Shown here: positions 43,119-52,816 of the stretch, one piece after another | Numbering within the stretch: position 1 is the first letter of the stretch | Layout of the letters: the number at the start of each line of letters is the position of its first letter | NCBI GenBank assembly: GCA_900489925.1 | Contig: UEHQ01000017.1 | Coordinates: 248,001 to 312,000, forward strand | Source: Hyphomicrobiales bacterium | GTDB taxonomy: Bacteria; Pseudomonadota; Alphaproteobacteria; Rhizobiales; Rhizobiaceae | Reading direction: 5' to 3' | Length of the DNA stretch: 64,000 nt | Program-made: the position numbers and the translations under genes | The notes under the pieces: generated by a model | What the model saw: only the letters and a program-made list of their open reading frames with translations | Told to the model about the DNA's origin: nothing | Databases searched by the model: none

Positions 43119-44037
43119 CATCGCCATCAGTCACGCGGGTTCGGTTTCGACCGCTGTCCAGCACGAGCGCAGCGAGGCGCGCACCGCCTGGTTGCTGGCG
43201 GCGCCCGCAATCGTGCTCCTTGTCCTTTTCGTGCTGCTTCCCGTTGTTGCCGTGCTGATCCTCGGCTTTACGGATTTCGAACTCGGCGTCGGCAACATCC
43301 GCTTCGTCGGCTTCGAGAACTATGCCCATCTCTTCAGCGACCGCATCTTCCGCAAGGCGCTCTGGAACACGACGCTCTACACTGGAATCGTCGCACCCGT
43401 TTCGATCCTGCTCGGCCTTGGCGTCGCGATGCTGATTGAAAGCGAAGGCTGGGGGAAGAGCTTCTTCCGTACGGCCTATTTCCTGCCGGTCGTTTCCCTG
43501 ATCGTCGCGATGGCAACCGTGTGGCAGTATCTGTTTCATCCGACCATCGGTCCAATCAACGCGTTGGCCGGCCTCGTCGGCCTCCCCAAGCTTAACTGGC
43601 TCGGCAGTTCATCCACCGCGCTCTACAGCCTTGCCATCATCGGCATCTGGCAGTCGGTCGGCTTCAACATGGTGCTGTTTCTTGCCGGATTGACGGCGAT
43701 CCCGCGCGAGCTCTATGCCGCGGCCGAGATCGACGGCGCGAAATCGTCGCTCGATCGCTTCCGGCTCGTGACTTGGCCGATGCTCGGGCCGACGACGCTC
43801 TTCGTCGTCATCATCAGCATCACTAATGCCGTGAAGACTTTCGAGACCGTGAAGACATTGACGGATGGCGGTCCGAACCATGCCTCGGAGGTGCTGCTCT
43901 TCACTATCTACCAGGAAGGCTTCGTGTACATGAAGGTCGGCTATGCCTCCGCCATGACCATGGTCTTCCTCGCCATTCTCGTCGTGCTGATGTTCCTTCA
44001 GTACCGTATCCTCGACCGGCGGGTGCACTACACATGA
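43111..44037 (+). CDS. CUT1 ABC transporter permease (UgpA-like)
   Basis: This inner-membrane permease of 308 residues has six hydrophobic helices, first at about 23-45 (TAWLLAAPAIVLLVLFVLL). The EAA loop (YAAAEIDGAKSSL then FRLVTWPML) is near 205-228. It pairs with the UgpE-like permease, whose ATG overlaps this stop as ATGA. The ATG at 43111 follows CCAGGGAGAAAGCCC and overlaps the ATPase gene by 8 bp. Confidence 0.92.
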   Translation: MASIAISHAGSVSTAVQHERSEARTAWLLAAPAIVLLVLFVLLPVVAVLILGFTDFELGVGNIRFVGFENYAHLFSDRIFRKALWNTTLYTGIVAPVSILLGLGVAMLIESEGWGKSFFRTAYFLPVVSLIVAMATVWQYLFHPTIGPINALAGLVGLPKLNWLGSSSTALYSLAIIGIWQSVGFNMVLFLAGLTAIPRELYAAAEIDGAKSSLDRFRLVTWPMLGPTTLFVVIISITNAVKTFETVKTLTDGGPNHASEVLLFTIYQEGFVYMKVGYASAMTMVFLAILVVLMFLQYRILDRRVHYT

Positions 44038-44873
44038 GAACACAGTCTCGTCTGACGCCCGGTCGCGTGTTGCGCCTGGCGCTCCTGATCCTCGGCGCTG
44101 TCATCTTCCTCGCGCCCTACATCTTCATGATCTCCACGGCCGGAAAGGCGCAGGATGATATCTTCACTGCGGCCCTGTCGCTTATCCCGCAGCAGTTCCG
44201 TTACCTGGAGAATTTCAGCAAGGCGCTCGAGAAGGTCGATATGGGCCGGCTCTTGTGGAACGGTGTTCTCGTCTGTGCGCTGATCTTCTTCTTCCAGGTG
44301 GTCGTCGCCATTCCGTGTGCCTACGCCATGGCCAAGCTACGCTTCCGCGCCGCGCGCACCATGATGGCGCTCGTCATGCTGGGGCTGCTTGTGCCGATCC
44401 ACGCCACGGCGCTACCGCTCTATGTCGGCTTCGACAAGCTCTCGCTGCTCAACAGCTATACCGCGTTGGTCGCGCCGTTCACCATTTCGGTTTTCGCGAT
44501 CTTCCTGTTCCTGCAGTTCTTCCGCGCCATGCCTGACGATCTCATCAATGCCGCGCGGCTCGATGGCATGTCGGAACTCGGCATCATCTCCCGCGTGATC
44601 GTGCCTAACGCATGGCCGGCGGTCACCGCATTCGCGATCTTCTCGGTCGTCGCGCACTGGAACGATCTCTATTGGCCGCTGATCGTGATCAGCAAGCCGC
44701 AATTCGCCACGCCGCCGCTTGGTCTCATGAACTTCCGCGCCGCGGAAGCCGGTGACGACTACGGGGCGCTGATGGCGGCCACCATCATCATCACCATCCC
44801 TCTCGTCGCAGCCTACCTGTTCGCCCAGAAGCGCTTCGTCGAAGGCATAACCATGACCGGTCTCAAAGGCTGA
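44034..44873 (+). CDS. CUT1 ABC transporter permease (UgpE-like)
   Basis: This 279-residue permease has six transmembrane segments, the first at about 13-33. The EAA loop is near residues 164-188 (INAARLDGMSEL then RVIVPNAWPAV). It forms the channel with the preceding UgpA-like protein, and the length fits the MalG/UgpE branch. The binding-protein gene follows after 25 bp. Confidence 0.92.
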   Translation: MRTQSRLTPGRVLRLALLILGAVIFLAPYIFMISTAGKAQDDIFTAALSLIPQQFRYLENFSKALEKVDMGRLLWNGVLVCALIFFFQVVVAIPCAYAMAKLRFRAARTMMALVMLGLLVPIHATALPLYVGFDKLSLLNSYTALVAPFTISVFAIFLFLQFFRAMPDDLINAARLDGMSELGIISRVIVPNAWPAVTAFAIFSVVAHWNDLYWPLIVISKPQFATPPLGLMNFRAAEAGDDYGALMAATIIITIPLVAAYLFAQKRFVEGITMTGLKG

Positions 44874-44898
44874 CCGGTCGAACCCAGGAGAACCAGCG

Positions 44899-46164
44899 AT
44901 GAAGCATTTCACCAAGTTCCTCGCAGCGGCGACGCTGTCGATGGCTGCGGCCCTGCCGGCCTATGCCGAAACAACGCTGACCGTGCACTATCCCATGCCA
45001 GGTTTCTTCAAGGACGTGATGGACACGGTCTCGAAGAAGTTCATGGAAGAAAACCCGGACATCAAGATCCAGTTCGCCGCCCCGTCCGCGACCTATGAGG
45101 ATGGCATCCAGCTCATCCTGCGCCAGGCCGGCACCTCGGAAATGCCCGACCTCACCTTCATCGGCCTGAACCGCCTTCGCATGCTCGACGCGCGCAATGT
45201 CGCTGTCGACCTGACGCCAATTGTCCAGAAAGAGGGCAACATGGCCGAGCAGGGCTTCTCCGACACCATTCTCAAGCTCGCTCAGGTCAACGGCAAGCAA
45301 GTTGGCCTCGCCTTCGCGACTTCGAACCCGATCATGTATTACAACGCCGATCTGGTGAAGGCTGCCGGTGGCGACCCTGACAACCCGCCCAAGACCTGGG
45401 ACGAAGTCATCGCGCTCGGTGGCAAGATCAAGGCACTCGGCAATGGCGTCGACGGCATCGACTTCCGTTGGCAGGGTGACGACTGGATGTTCTCGGCACT
45501 GCTCTTCGGCGCCGGCGGATCGATGCTGAGCCCGGACGAACAGAACGTCGCCTTCAACGGTCCCGAAGGCCAGAAGGCCGTCGACCTGATCGCCCGCATG
45601 GTCAAGGAAGGCGGAATGCCGGTGTTCACGAAGCCAGCTGGCGAGCAGGCTTTTGCCGCCGGTAAGGTCGGTTTCGAGTTCCAGACAACTGGCGCGCTCG
45701 TCAACACGATCAAGAATGTCGGCAAGAAGTTCGATCTGCGCACGGCGAAGATCCCGCTGATCGATCCTGAGAAGGGCCACCTGCCGACGGGCGGCAACGC
45801 CGTCGTCATCCTGACCCATGACACCGCAAAGCAGGAAGCCGCCTGGAAGTTCGCGAAGTTCGCCGCCGGTCCTTACGGCGCTTCGGTTGTGGTACCCGGC
45901 ACCGGCTACGTCCCGAACAACGAACTCGCCGCCAAGTCGGCTGAGTATCTCGGTGACTTCTACAAGAAGAACCCGCTCTTCCAGGCCGGCCTCAGCCAGA
46001 TGCCCCTGATGGTTCCGTGGTATGCTTTCCCGGGATCGAACGGCGTCAAGGTTACCCAGACCATCGTCGACAATCTGTCGCGTATCGTCGACGGCTCCGC
46101 CGAACCGAAGGAAGCGCTTGACGACGCAGCTGCCGATGTCGAAGGCATGCTGCCGCGCAGCTAA
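44899..46164 (+). CDS. Extracellular solute-binding protein (UgpB-like, family 1)
   Basis: A 421-residue periplasmic binding protein with a signal peptide of 23 residues (MKHFTKFLAAATLSMAAALPAYA). The mature part has the family-1 fold with features shared with UgpB, such as FATSNPIMYYNADLVKAAGGDP and GAGGSMLS. UgpB binds sn-glycerol 3-phosphate and glycerophosphodiesters; with a phosphodiesterase in the operon a phosphate-bearing ligand is reasonable, but a plain sugar cannot be excluded. Ribosome site AGGAG. It is the last gene of the operon; the terminator at 46187-46215 follows. Confidence 0.88.
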   Translation: MKHFTKFLAAATLSMAAALPAYAETTLTVHYPMPGFFKDVMDTVSKKFMEENPDIKIQFAAPSATYEDGIQLILRQAGTSEMPDLTFIGLNRLRMLDARNVAVDLTPIVQKEGNMAEQGFSDTILKLAQVNGKQVGLAFATSNPIMYYNADLVKAAGGDPDNPPKTWDEVIALGGKIKALGNGVDGIDFRWQGDDWMFSALLFGAGGSMLSPDEQNVAFNGPEGQKAVDLIARMVKEGGMPVFTKPAGEQAFAAGKVGFEFQTTGALVNTIKNVGKKFDLRTAKIPLIDPEKGHLPTGGNAVVILTHDTAKQEAAWKFAKFAAGPYGASVVVPGTGYVPNNELAAKSAEYLGDFYKKNPLFQAGLSQMPLMVPWYAFPGSNGVKVTQTIVDNLSRIVDGSAEPKEALDDAAADVEGMLPRS

Positions 46165-47201
46165 GACCCATCACGCATGATACTGGAACCGCCGCGCCTG
46201 AGGGTTGCGGCGGTTTCGCTTTGTTCAAGGGTTCGCACGGTGCCTCCTTCACGCAAAGCATAGGAGAGCTCGAGATGCCGGCGCGGCGCATTGTTCTCGG
46301 CGATATCGAGCAGCAGCGAGGCGGCCGTCGTCCCCATGATGGCATCCGGCATCTCGATGGTCGTCAGGGGCGGGTCGATGAGCTTGCCGATCGCGATACC
46401 GTCGAAGCCAGCGACAGACACATCACCGGGAACGGAAAGCCCTTCGCGCCGTACCGCGCCGATGACGCTAAGCGCGATCAGATCGTTCGAGCCGATGATC
46501 GCCGTGGGGCGATGAGCCTGCAGGGCACGACCGAGATCCAGTTGGTCGTAGCCGCTGACGAAGGACGTCTCGATCGCATCGAGCGGCGCTACTGCCGCCT
46601 CCTCCATCGCCTTCCGATATCCGTGATAGCGCAATAGCGCCCGGTCCGAGGCGGCGAAATTGCCGGAGACGAAGAGAATCCTGCTGTGCCCCTTCGACAG
46701 CAGGAATTCGGTCAGCCGGTGCCCTGCCCTGTAGTTGTTGACGGTCACCGCTGCGGGAAAGCGCTCGCTTGGCGAACTGCCGAGAAGCACGGTCGGCGGC
46801 AAGTCGCGTTCGGCCGCAAGACTGGTGCCACCGTCGCAGACCGTGAGGATGAGACCGGTCGGACGCTCGCCCAGCAAACTGGCGACAGCATGCGCTTCCT
46901 GGTCCGGATCATAGTTCGACTGGGCAATCAAAACGCTATGGCCGGCGGCCAGCATGCGATTCTGTATGCCTGAGAGCGAGGAGGCGAAGACCGGATTGGT
47001 AACGCTCGGCACCAGGACACCGATAACGGGGCGTCGGGTATTGCGCGTGAAGGGAGCGCCGAACCCATAACCGATCTCCGCTGCCGCCCGCCGCACCCGG
47101 AGCGCGGTCGCCTGGCTGACGGGTCCGCTCAAGTTCAGGACCCGGCTCGCGGTCGCTGACGAGCATCCCGCCCGCAATGCAACCTGTTTCAGAGTCGCCA
47201 T
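46161..47201 (-). CDS. LacI family transcriptional regulator
   Basis: This 346-residue regulator has its helix-turn-helix at the very N-terminus (about 3-22, LKQVALRAGCSSATASRVL) and a sugar-binding core from about residue 58. It is convergent with the phosphodiesterase/Ugp-like operon, and the two stop codons overlap. Despite the convergent arrangement, it is the only regulator next to that operon and probably controls it. The ATG follows GAGGGCGACGATCG. Its last codons contain the terminator hairpin of the opposite operon (46187-46215). Confidence 0.88.
   Translation of the reverse strand: MATLKQVALRAGCSSATASRVLNLSGPVSQATALRVRRAAAEIGYGFGAPFTRNTRRPVIGVLVPSVTNPVFASSLSGIQNRMLAAGHSVLIAQSNYDPDQEAHAVASLLGERPTGLILTVCDGGTSLAAERDLPPTVLLGSSPSERFPAAVTVNNYRAGHRLTEFLLSKGHSRILFVSGNFAASDRALLRYHGYRKAMEEAAVAPLDAIETSFVSGYDQLDLGRALQAHRPTAIIGSNDLIALSVIGAVRREGLSVPGDVSVAGFDGIAIGKLIDPPLTTIEMPDAIMGTTAASLLLDIAENNAPRRHLELSYALREGGTVRTLEQSETAATLRRGGSSIMRDGS
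46187..46224 (+). terminator. Terminator of the phosphodiesterase/Ugp-like operon inside the convergent gene
   Basis: AACCGCCGC at 46187-46195 and GCGGCGGTT at 46207-46215 form a perfect 9-bp stem with an 11-nt loop, followed by TCGCTTTGTT. It lies 22 bp downstream of the binding-protein stop but within the coding 3' end of the convergent lacI gene. The stem begins with AA and ends in TT, so it might also work, less well, in the other direction. Confidence 0.6.
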
Positions 47202-47689
47202 CGATCGTCGCCCTCTTCTCGGAAGATCAGTTGGGGCGGATCAATACACACGGCTTGTCATGGAACGATGACGGAAACGCAGTCGATACAAAGCTGTCGC
47301 ACTAGACTGCCCGCGAGCGCATTGTGGCCACCAGAGCGCGATCAAGATGAGTGGATGCGTCGCTCGCCCATCATTACAAATCCTTTCAGCTCAGCAATCA
47401 TTTGAAACACTGCGGCCACACCGAGGTCACGCTTCGTGGTCAAATGCTTGCACATCGCAACGCAACAGGTGGGCACGAGAGATGCCAGTCTGACAGTTGC
47501 GTAAGGCAGGTTTTGCCGGACTTATGTTGATGATTTTTAATTGACCCGTCCAAGAGCCGGGTCATGAGTATCGCCCTTCCAACCCCTCAAGGAAAACGGC
47601 GATGGGCCCGGATAGGCCCTCGATCGCTCGGCCAAAAACGTCGAGCGATCGATCTCTTTGCTACGAGCGATATTGGAACGGAAAGACAG
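47202..47689. other. Divergent intergenic region, no gene seen
   Basis: This 488-bp region separates the leftward lacI gene from the small rightward gene. A long open frame begins at 47564, but its ribosome site and composition do not support coding before 47690. I see no strong palindrome or repeat. An AT-rich spot with TGATGATTTTTAATTGACC near 47527-47545 could hold promoter elements. Confidence 0.35.
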
Positions 47690-48025
47690 ATGTCAGAGAC
47701 AATCCAGAAGCTGTGCGAGCTTCGCACACAGATCAGTTGCTGCGACGCAACCACCGCGACGCAGCTCCCAAAAGCAACACACAGCCTGATCGTGGAAGTC
47801 CTCGATGCAGCACCGACATGTGCTTATGTTGTCGATTGCCTTCCTGCTATCAGCGTCTCGATGAACACGCTTTTGCGGGCGTTGGGTACTTTCGGACGTC
47901 AGCCCCGATCTCAAGGCGCGATCGCGGACGCGCGCAGCGACTTCCTACGAATGATTGACATCTTCTTTGATGAGGTCAGTCTCCAGCTTGCGCCCCAGAG
48001 CAACGTCGTCTTTTTTCGCGCGTAG
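47690..48025 (+). CDS. Small soluble protein of unknown function
   Basis: I do not recognise this 111-residue protein. It is predicted mostly helical (MSETIQKLCELRTQIS, then SLIVEVLDAAPTCAYVVDCL and SDFLRMIDIFFDEVSLQL), has five cysteines in its first 60 or so residues, and no signal peptide. The ATG follows GGAACGGAAAGACAG. It is orphaned between regulatory and flagellar genes. Confidence 0.5.
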   Translation: MSETIQKLCELRTQISCCDATTATQLPKATHSLIVEVLDAAPTCAYVVDCLPAISVSMNTLLRALGTFGRQPRSQGAIADARSDFLRMIDIFFDEVSLQLAPQSNVVFFRA

Positions 48026-48530
48026 GCTCGTAGAGCAAACGCCCGCCAGCCAAAACCAATTGTGTTGTCAGTCGCTCCAGGGCTGCCCGACGAGAAACCA
48101 GCCATCCAAAACGAGGCTTTCAGGTTCACGACGAGGACCTCCGCGAACTCCCCTGATCCGGCAACAAGTTCATCGGCATCTCGCGACCGCTCAACCGCTT
48201 ACGCCTAAATAAGCGACGCGCGGACACACCGTGCTCGGCTGCCAGATGTCTTTTGATGGCCGCCTCTAATCCCCCTCAAGACAAAAAATCGCAGGTCATT
48301 TATCGGGTTGCGGAAGTCAGCTTTATATTTACGGTACTACAAAGTACTTTAATGATTCACCGCTGACCGGCCTGAGCAAGCGTCAGCGGGCGTGTGGGGA
48401 TGATCCGCACGACTGAAGCCAATCCCAACTTCCCGCCAGACAACACGGTCGACACACGTCTTCCGTGCGGTCGTTGCTGTGGCTCGAGTTGGCGGCGGCA
48501 TGTCTCCAAAATCAAGACAAGGGAAGCGCT
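48026..48530. other. Region upstream of flgE
   Basis: No gene is supported in this 505-bp stretch. An AT-rich segment at 48320-48355 contains GTACT (48334-48338) and AGTAC (48343-48347) as an inverted repeat with a 4-nt centre, about 190 bp upstream of flgE. It could be part of the flagellar promoter, but no sigma-factor consensus was recognised with confidence. Confidence 0.35.
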
Positions 48531-49826
48531 ATGAGCATCTTCGGCAGTATGAAAACAGCGGTATCTGGAATGGCGGCGCAGGCAAATCGCTTGAGCACGG
48601 TCGCCGATAACATCGCCAACTCCAATACGACGGGTTACAAGTCGGTTTCCACTGCGTTTTCCTCCCTCGTATTGCCGTCCACGACTGGCAACTACAGCTC
48701 AGGCGGCGTGCAAACAACGGTGCGCCAGGCCGTCGCCGAACAGGGTGATATCTCTTATACGACGTCGGCCTATAATCTCGCGATCTCAGGGGACGGCTTC
48801 TTCATCGTCACTGGCGCAGACGGTACGCCGGTCTTGACGCGCGCAGGCGATTTCTCCGTCGATTCCAGCGGCAATCTCGTCAACAGTGCCGGCTACACGT
48901 TGATGGGCTACTCCTATGATTCCGGCGCTCCCGCCGTCGTCGTGAACGGCTTTGATGGCCTTGTTCCGATCAATGTCAGCCAGTCGGGCCTTAGCGCCGT
49001 GGCTTCCACGTCAGCCTATTTCAGCGGCAATCTGGATGCGAGCGCGGAAGTTGTTTCAGACACCAGCACATTGCCGAGCGCCAACGACGCAACGACAATC
49101 ACCGACGACACCAAGAAGATGTCGCTGGTGGCCTATGACACCCTCGGCAACACGGTGCAGTACGACTACTACTTCACCAAGACCGGCGAAATTACCGATG
49201 CGAACGGCGCCGTAACGGGCTCGACCTGGGAGGTGGCGGTCTATCGCAATGCCGACGCCACGACAGGCGGTACCACCTCTTTCCCCTATTCGTCCAGCGC
49301 CGTCAGCGTTGCCACGCTGAACTTCGATGCGAATGGGCAACTCGCATCGGCCACCGATACGGACATCGTCGACCCGGTAACGGCCGGGACGATCACGATG
49401 GACTACTCGGACTTTACGCAGCTCGCATCTGATTTCGCGGCCACCGGATCCGCCGACGGTCAGGCCGCAAGCACGGTCAGTTCCGTCAGCATCGGGACCG
49501 ACGGCGTCGTGTCGGTTTCCTATTCGAACGGAACGACAAAATCGCTCTATCAGATCCCGCTCGCGACCGTTGCAAGTCCTGACAATCTCACCTTGCTCAG
49601 CGGAAACGTCTACAGCGCAAACGGCGCGTCGGGCGTCACGGTCACGGGCTTTCCGCAATCGAACGGGCTTGGTTCCATCCAGTCGGGCGCATTGGAAAGC
49701 TCCAACGTCGATCTGGCCGGCGAACTGACTGAGATGATCGAGGCTCAGCGTTCGTACACCGCCAACTCCAAGGTCTTCCAAACCGGCTCGGACATCATGG
49801 ACGTTCTCGTCAACCTGAAGCGATAA
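48531..49826 (+). CDS. flgE: Flagellar hook protein FlgE
   Basis: This 431-residue protein forms the flagellar hook and is exported by the flagellar type III system. The N-terminal rod motif is clear (MSIFGSMKTAVSGMAAQANRL then VADNIANSNTTGYKS), and the C-terminal helix reads SNVDLAGELTEMIEAQRSYTANSKVFQTGSD in segments. The middle is the variable, Ser/Thr/Asp-rich hook domain. The ATG at 48531 follows AAGGGAAGCGCT; 22 open codons before it are not used. It is followed by flgK after 12 bp. Confidence 0.95.
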   Translation: MSIFGSMKTAVSGMAAQANRLSTVADNIANSNTTGYKSVSTAFSSLVLPSTTGNYSSGGVQTTVRQAVAEQGDISYTTSAYNLAISGDGFFIVTGADGTPVLTRAGDFSVDSSGNLVNSAGYTLMGYSYDSGAPAVVVNGFDGLVPINVSQSGLSAVASTSAYFSGNLDASAEVVSDTSTLPSANDATTITDDTKKMSLVAYDTLGNTVQYDYYFTKTGEITDANGAVTGSTWEVAVYRNADATTGGTTSFPYSSSAVSVATLNFDANGQLASATDTDIVDPVTAGTITMDYSDFTQLASDFAATGSADGQAASTVSSVSIGTDGVVSVSYSNGTTKSLYQIPLATVASPDNLTLLSGNVYSANGASGVTVTGFPQSNGLGSIQSGALESSNVDLAGELTEMIEAQRSYTANSKVFQTGSDIMDVLVNLKR

Positions 49827-49838
49827 GGACAGCCGACG

Positions 49839-51299
49839 ATGTCATTGTCCGCCGCGCTCAATACGACCAAAAGCATATTCAGCACGACGACCTACCAAAG
49901 CAGTGTTGTCGCCAACAATATCGCCAACTCAAGCAACACCGACTATGTCCGCAGGGAAGCATCGGTCACGACCTCACTTGATGGAGCACAGGTCGTTGCC
50001 GTCTCCCGCGCGCAGGAAGATGCACTGCTGACGCAATATTTGCAGGCGAATGCGAGCGATAGCGGACAGCAGACCTTGCTCGACGGATTGGAGCAACTGA
50101 AATCGATCCTTGGGGGCAACGATTACGAAACGTCCCCAAGCACATATCTCGCCGCTTTTCAGGAGGCACTACAGACCTTTGCAACATCACCGAGCAGCTC
50201 TGTCGCCGGTCAGGCGGCAGTAACCGCGGCGCAGGATCTGGCGAACTCGCTCAACGATGCTAGCGACAGCGTTCAATCTCTTCGAGAGGACGCCGATGCG
50301 GAAATTGCGACCCAGGTCGACACGCTGAACAGCCTTCTGGCGCAGTTCCAAACGGCAAATGATGCGGTCAAGGTCGCAACCGCAACCGGCGCGGATACGT
50401 CGAGCGCGCTTGACCAGCGGGATGCGCTGCTCAAGCAGATATCGTCGATCATCGGGGTTACCACGGTGACCCGCGATAACAACGACATGGCGCTGTACAC
50501 GAGTGACGGGACCACGCTGTTTGAGACGACCGCCCGCAGCGTCACTTTCGAGGCGACCTCCACCTTTGTGGCCGGAACTGAAGGCAACGCCGTCTATGTC
50601 GACGGCGTGGCCTTGAATGCTGGGGAAGGCTCGACGACTTCAGCAGACGGCAGCCTGCAGGCTCTGCTCCAGATCCGCGACGAGGTTGCGCCCGCATTTC
50701 AGACCCAACTTGACGAAATCGCAAAAGCTTTGGTTTCCGCCTTTTCGGAAACGGACGGCACGACGACCGTGCCGGGCCTATTCGTGTGGACAACCTCAAC
50801 CGGTGCCGACGGAGAGACGCCGACAACGGACGATGTGATCAACGGCATTGCAGCGACGATCACGGTAAACTCCAGCGTCATCACCACTGAGGGCGGCGAC
50901 CCGATGAACCTCCGCGACGGATCCGTCAGCGGCATCACGGATCTGAACAGTGACGACAATAGCGGTTTTTCCGACAATCTGAACGCGCTTTACTCCGTTC
51001 TGGATGCTACCCGCAGCTTCTCTTCGGATGCCGGGCTTTCGTCGAACGCCAGCATTATGTCCTATGCATCGGCATCGATTGGTTGGCTCGAAGAGTATCG
51101 GAGCGGCGCAACATCCGCTGCCGAGAACACTTCCGCCGCCTTATCTCGCACCAGTGAAGCGTACTCCAACGAGACGGGGGTCAACTTGGACGAAGAGCTC
51201 ACCCTGCTTCTCGACATTGAGCAATCCTACAAGGCAGCGACCAAGCTGCTCAACACAATCAACGAGATGCTGCAATCGCTGCTCGATCTGGGGACCTGA
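49839..51299 (+). CDS. flgK: Flagellar hook-associated protein FlgK
   Basis: A 486-residue hook-filament junction protein. The N-terminus MSLSAALNTTKSIFSTTTYQ with VVANNIANSSNTDYVRRE matches the conserved FlgK/rod motif, and the C-terminus shows NLDEELTLLLDIEQSYKAATKLL. It is shorter than enteric FlgK (about 547 residues), as usual in rhizobia. It lies between flgE and flgL with gaps of 12 and 3 bp, so all three are cotranscribed. Confidence 0.94.
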   Translation: MSLSAALNTTKSIFSTTTYQSSVVANNIANSSNTDYVRREASVTTSLDGAQVVAVSRAQEDALLTQYLQANASDSGQQTLLDGLEQLKSILGGNDYETSPSTYLAAFQEALQTFATSPSSSVAGQAAVTAAQDLANSLNDASDSVQSLREDADAEIATQVDTLNSLLAQFQTANDAVKVATATGADTSSALDQRDALLKQISSIIGVTTVTRDNNDMALYTSDGTTLFETTARSVTFEATSTFVAGTEGNAVYVDGVALNAGEGSTTSADGSLQALLQIRDEVAPAFQTQLDEIAKALVSAFSETDGTTTVPGLFVWTTSTGADGETPTTDDVINGIAATITVNSSVITTEGGDPMNLRDGSVSGITDLNSDDNSGFSDNLNALYSVLDATRSFSSDAGLSSNASIMSYASASIGWLEEYRSGATSAAENTSAALSRTSEAYSNETGVNLDEELTLLLDIEQSYKAATKLLNTINEMLQSLLDLGT

Positions 51300-51302
51300 A
51301 TC

Positions 51303-52349
51303 ATGAAATTGTCTTTCGTTTCCAGCACGGCTCTCGCTACAAGCCTTCGCCAAACCATCAGCCAAACCCAAACGCGCCTGATCACCGCGTCAACGGAAGC
51401 GACCACCGGAACCTATGCCGACCTCGGAGAATCGCTGGGATCGGGCACGGCAACGAGCATCGATCTGCGCACCGCGATAGATCAGGCCGCGTCGCTGAAG
51501 GCAAACAACTCCGTCACGAGTGTTCGTCTCGACGCCTCCCAGACCACACTTTCCAGCCTCCAGGATGTTGCGGACTCACTCGTATCGAATTTGACAGCCC
51601 TTCAAGGCAGCCAGGATCCGACAAGCCTGACGATCGCACAGCAATCGGCAAGTGACACAATCTCCCAGCTGATATCCAGCGCCAATACGATGGTGAACGG
51701 CGAGTACATTTTTGCCGGGATCAATGTCGACGTGGCCCCGCTTTCGGACCAGAGCGCGGCTATGACATCCGCCATCTCGAGTGCGCTTGCAGACTATGCG
51801 AGTGGCCTTGGCAAATCGGTGAACGAACTGACGGGAGATGAAATGACGACATTCATCTCCGACACCGTCGAGCCGATGTTCTCCGAAGCCGCCTGGACAG
51901 ATTCCACCAGTGGGTGGTCGAGTGCCTCCAGCACGAACATGACCAGCCGGATCAGTACGTCCGAGACCGTCACATCCTCAACCAATGCCAACTCGGAAGG
52001 AATGCGTTATCTCGCCCTAGCGGCGACCGTTATCTCGGCGATCGGATCGCAGGACATCAGTGCCGATGCTCTAAGCGCGGTGACATCATCGGCAATAAGC
52101 TATGCATCGCAGGCCAGCTCGGCGTTGGTTACCCAACAGAGCGTCCTCGGGCTTTCGCAGGAGCGCATCGAAAAGGCCAACGACGCTCTGGACGCACAAT
52201 CGTCTCTCCTGACGACACGCCTTACCGAACTGCAGGGTGTTGATACCTACGAAGCATCGACATTGATCAACACGCTTCAGACGCAGCTCGAAACCGCTTA
52301 CACGCTTGTCTCGAAGCTGCAAAGTTTGAGTTTGGTGGACTATCTGTGA
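51303..52349 (+). CDS. flgL: Flagellar hook-associated protein FlgL
   Basis: This 348-residue flagellin-like junction protein has the conserved N-terminal helix (SSTALATSLRQTISQTQTRL then SLGSGTATSIDLR) and a C-terminal helix around SLLTTRLTELQGVDTYEASTLINTLQTQLE. It links FlgK to the filament. In Sinorhizobium-type clusters flgL is followed by flaF, flbT and flgD; here the next gene is a convergent vapC, so the cluster is incomplete or duplicated. Ribosome site is weak (GGGGACCTGAATC). Confidence 0.93.
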   Translation: MKLSFVSSTALATSLRQTISQTQTRLITASTEATTGTYADLGESLGSGTATSIDLRTAIDQAASLKANNSVTSVRLDASQTTLSSLQDVADSLVSNLTALQGSQDPTSLTIAQQSASDTISQLISSANTMVNGEYIFAGINVDVAPLSDQSAAMTSAISSALADYASGLGKSVNELTGDEMTTFISDTVEPMFSEAAWTDSTSGWSSASSTNMTSRISTSETVTSSTNANSEGMRYLALAATVISAIGSQDISADALSAVTSSAISYASQASSALVTQQSVLGLSQERIEKANDALDAQSSLLTTRLTELQGVDTYEASTLINTLQTQLETAYTLVSKLQSLSLVDYL

Positions 52350-52414
52350 CGGGAGAAAATCGTTGCTGGTCGTTCCGGGCCTGCGGCCAACGGTCGTCTA
52401 TCAACCAGAGGCAG

Positions 52415-52816
52415 CTAAGCTGTCCAGTCCTCTACACGCAAACCGGGAACGCGATCAAACTCACGCCGATTGTTCGTGACCAGTATCAGGCCCCGTGAGC
52501 GAGCATGACCGGCAATTAGCTGATCATAAGGTCCAATCGGTGTTCCGCTCCGTGCGAGTTCGGCCCGCAATTGGCCTGTGTGGCTTGCTGCCATTTGGTC
52601 GTAGGCAAGCACCTCGAGCCGCGCCGCAAAGCCTTCGACGACAGATAAGTTTCTTTCTGGAATTGCTGATTTTTCGGCGCCGTAGACTAACTCCATCAAG
52701 GTGACCGAGCTAATGCACAGCTGGCCATGGTGACGGTTGAAAGCCTCTCGTACTTGCTGTGGCCTGTTCTTCACCGTGAAAATGCAGATGTTGGTATCCA
52801 GCATGTACTTCAGCAT
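52415..52816 (-). CDS. vapC: VapC family toxin (PIN-domain ribonuclease)
   Basis: A 133-residue PIN-domain RNase toxin. Acidic active-site residues are visible: D7 (MLDTNIC), E42 (LMELVYGAEKS) and D98 (IGPYDQLIAGHA), with the late TNNRREFDRVPGL segment typical of VapC proteins that cut tRNA or rRNA loops. Its ATG overlaps the vapB stop by one base, after GAGGCATTCTA. It is convergent with flgL. Confidence 0.93.
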   Translation of the reverse strand: MLKYMLDTNICIFTVKNRPQQVREAFNRHHGQLCISSVTLMELVYGAEKSAIPERNLSVVEGFAARLEVLAYDQMAASHTGQLRAELARSGTPIGPYDQLIAGHARSRGLILVTNNRREFDRVPGLRVEDWTA

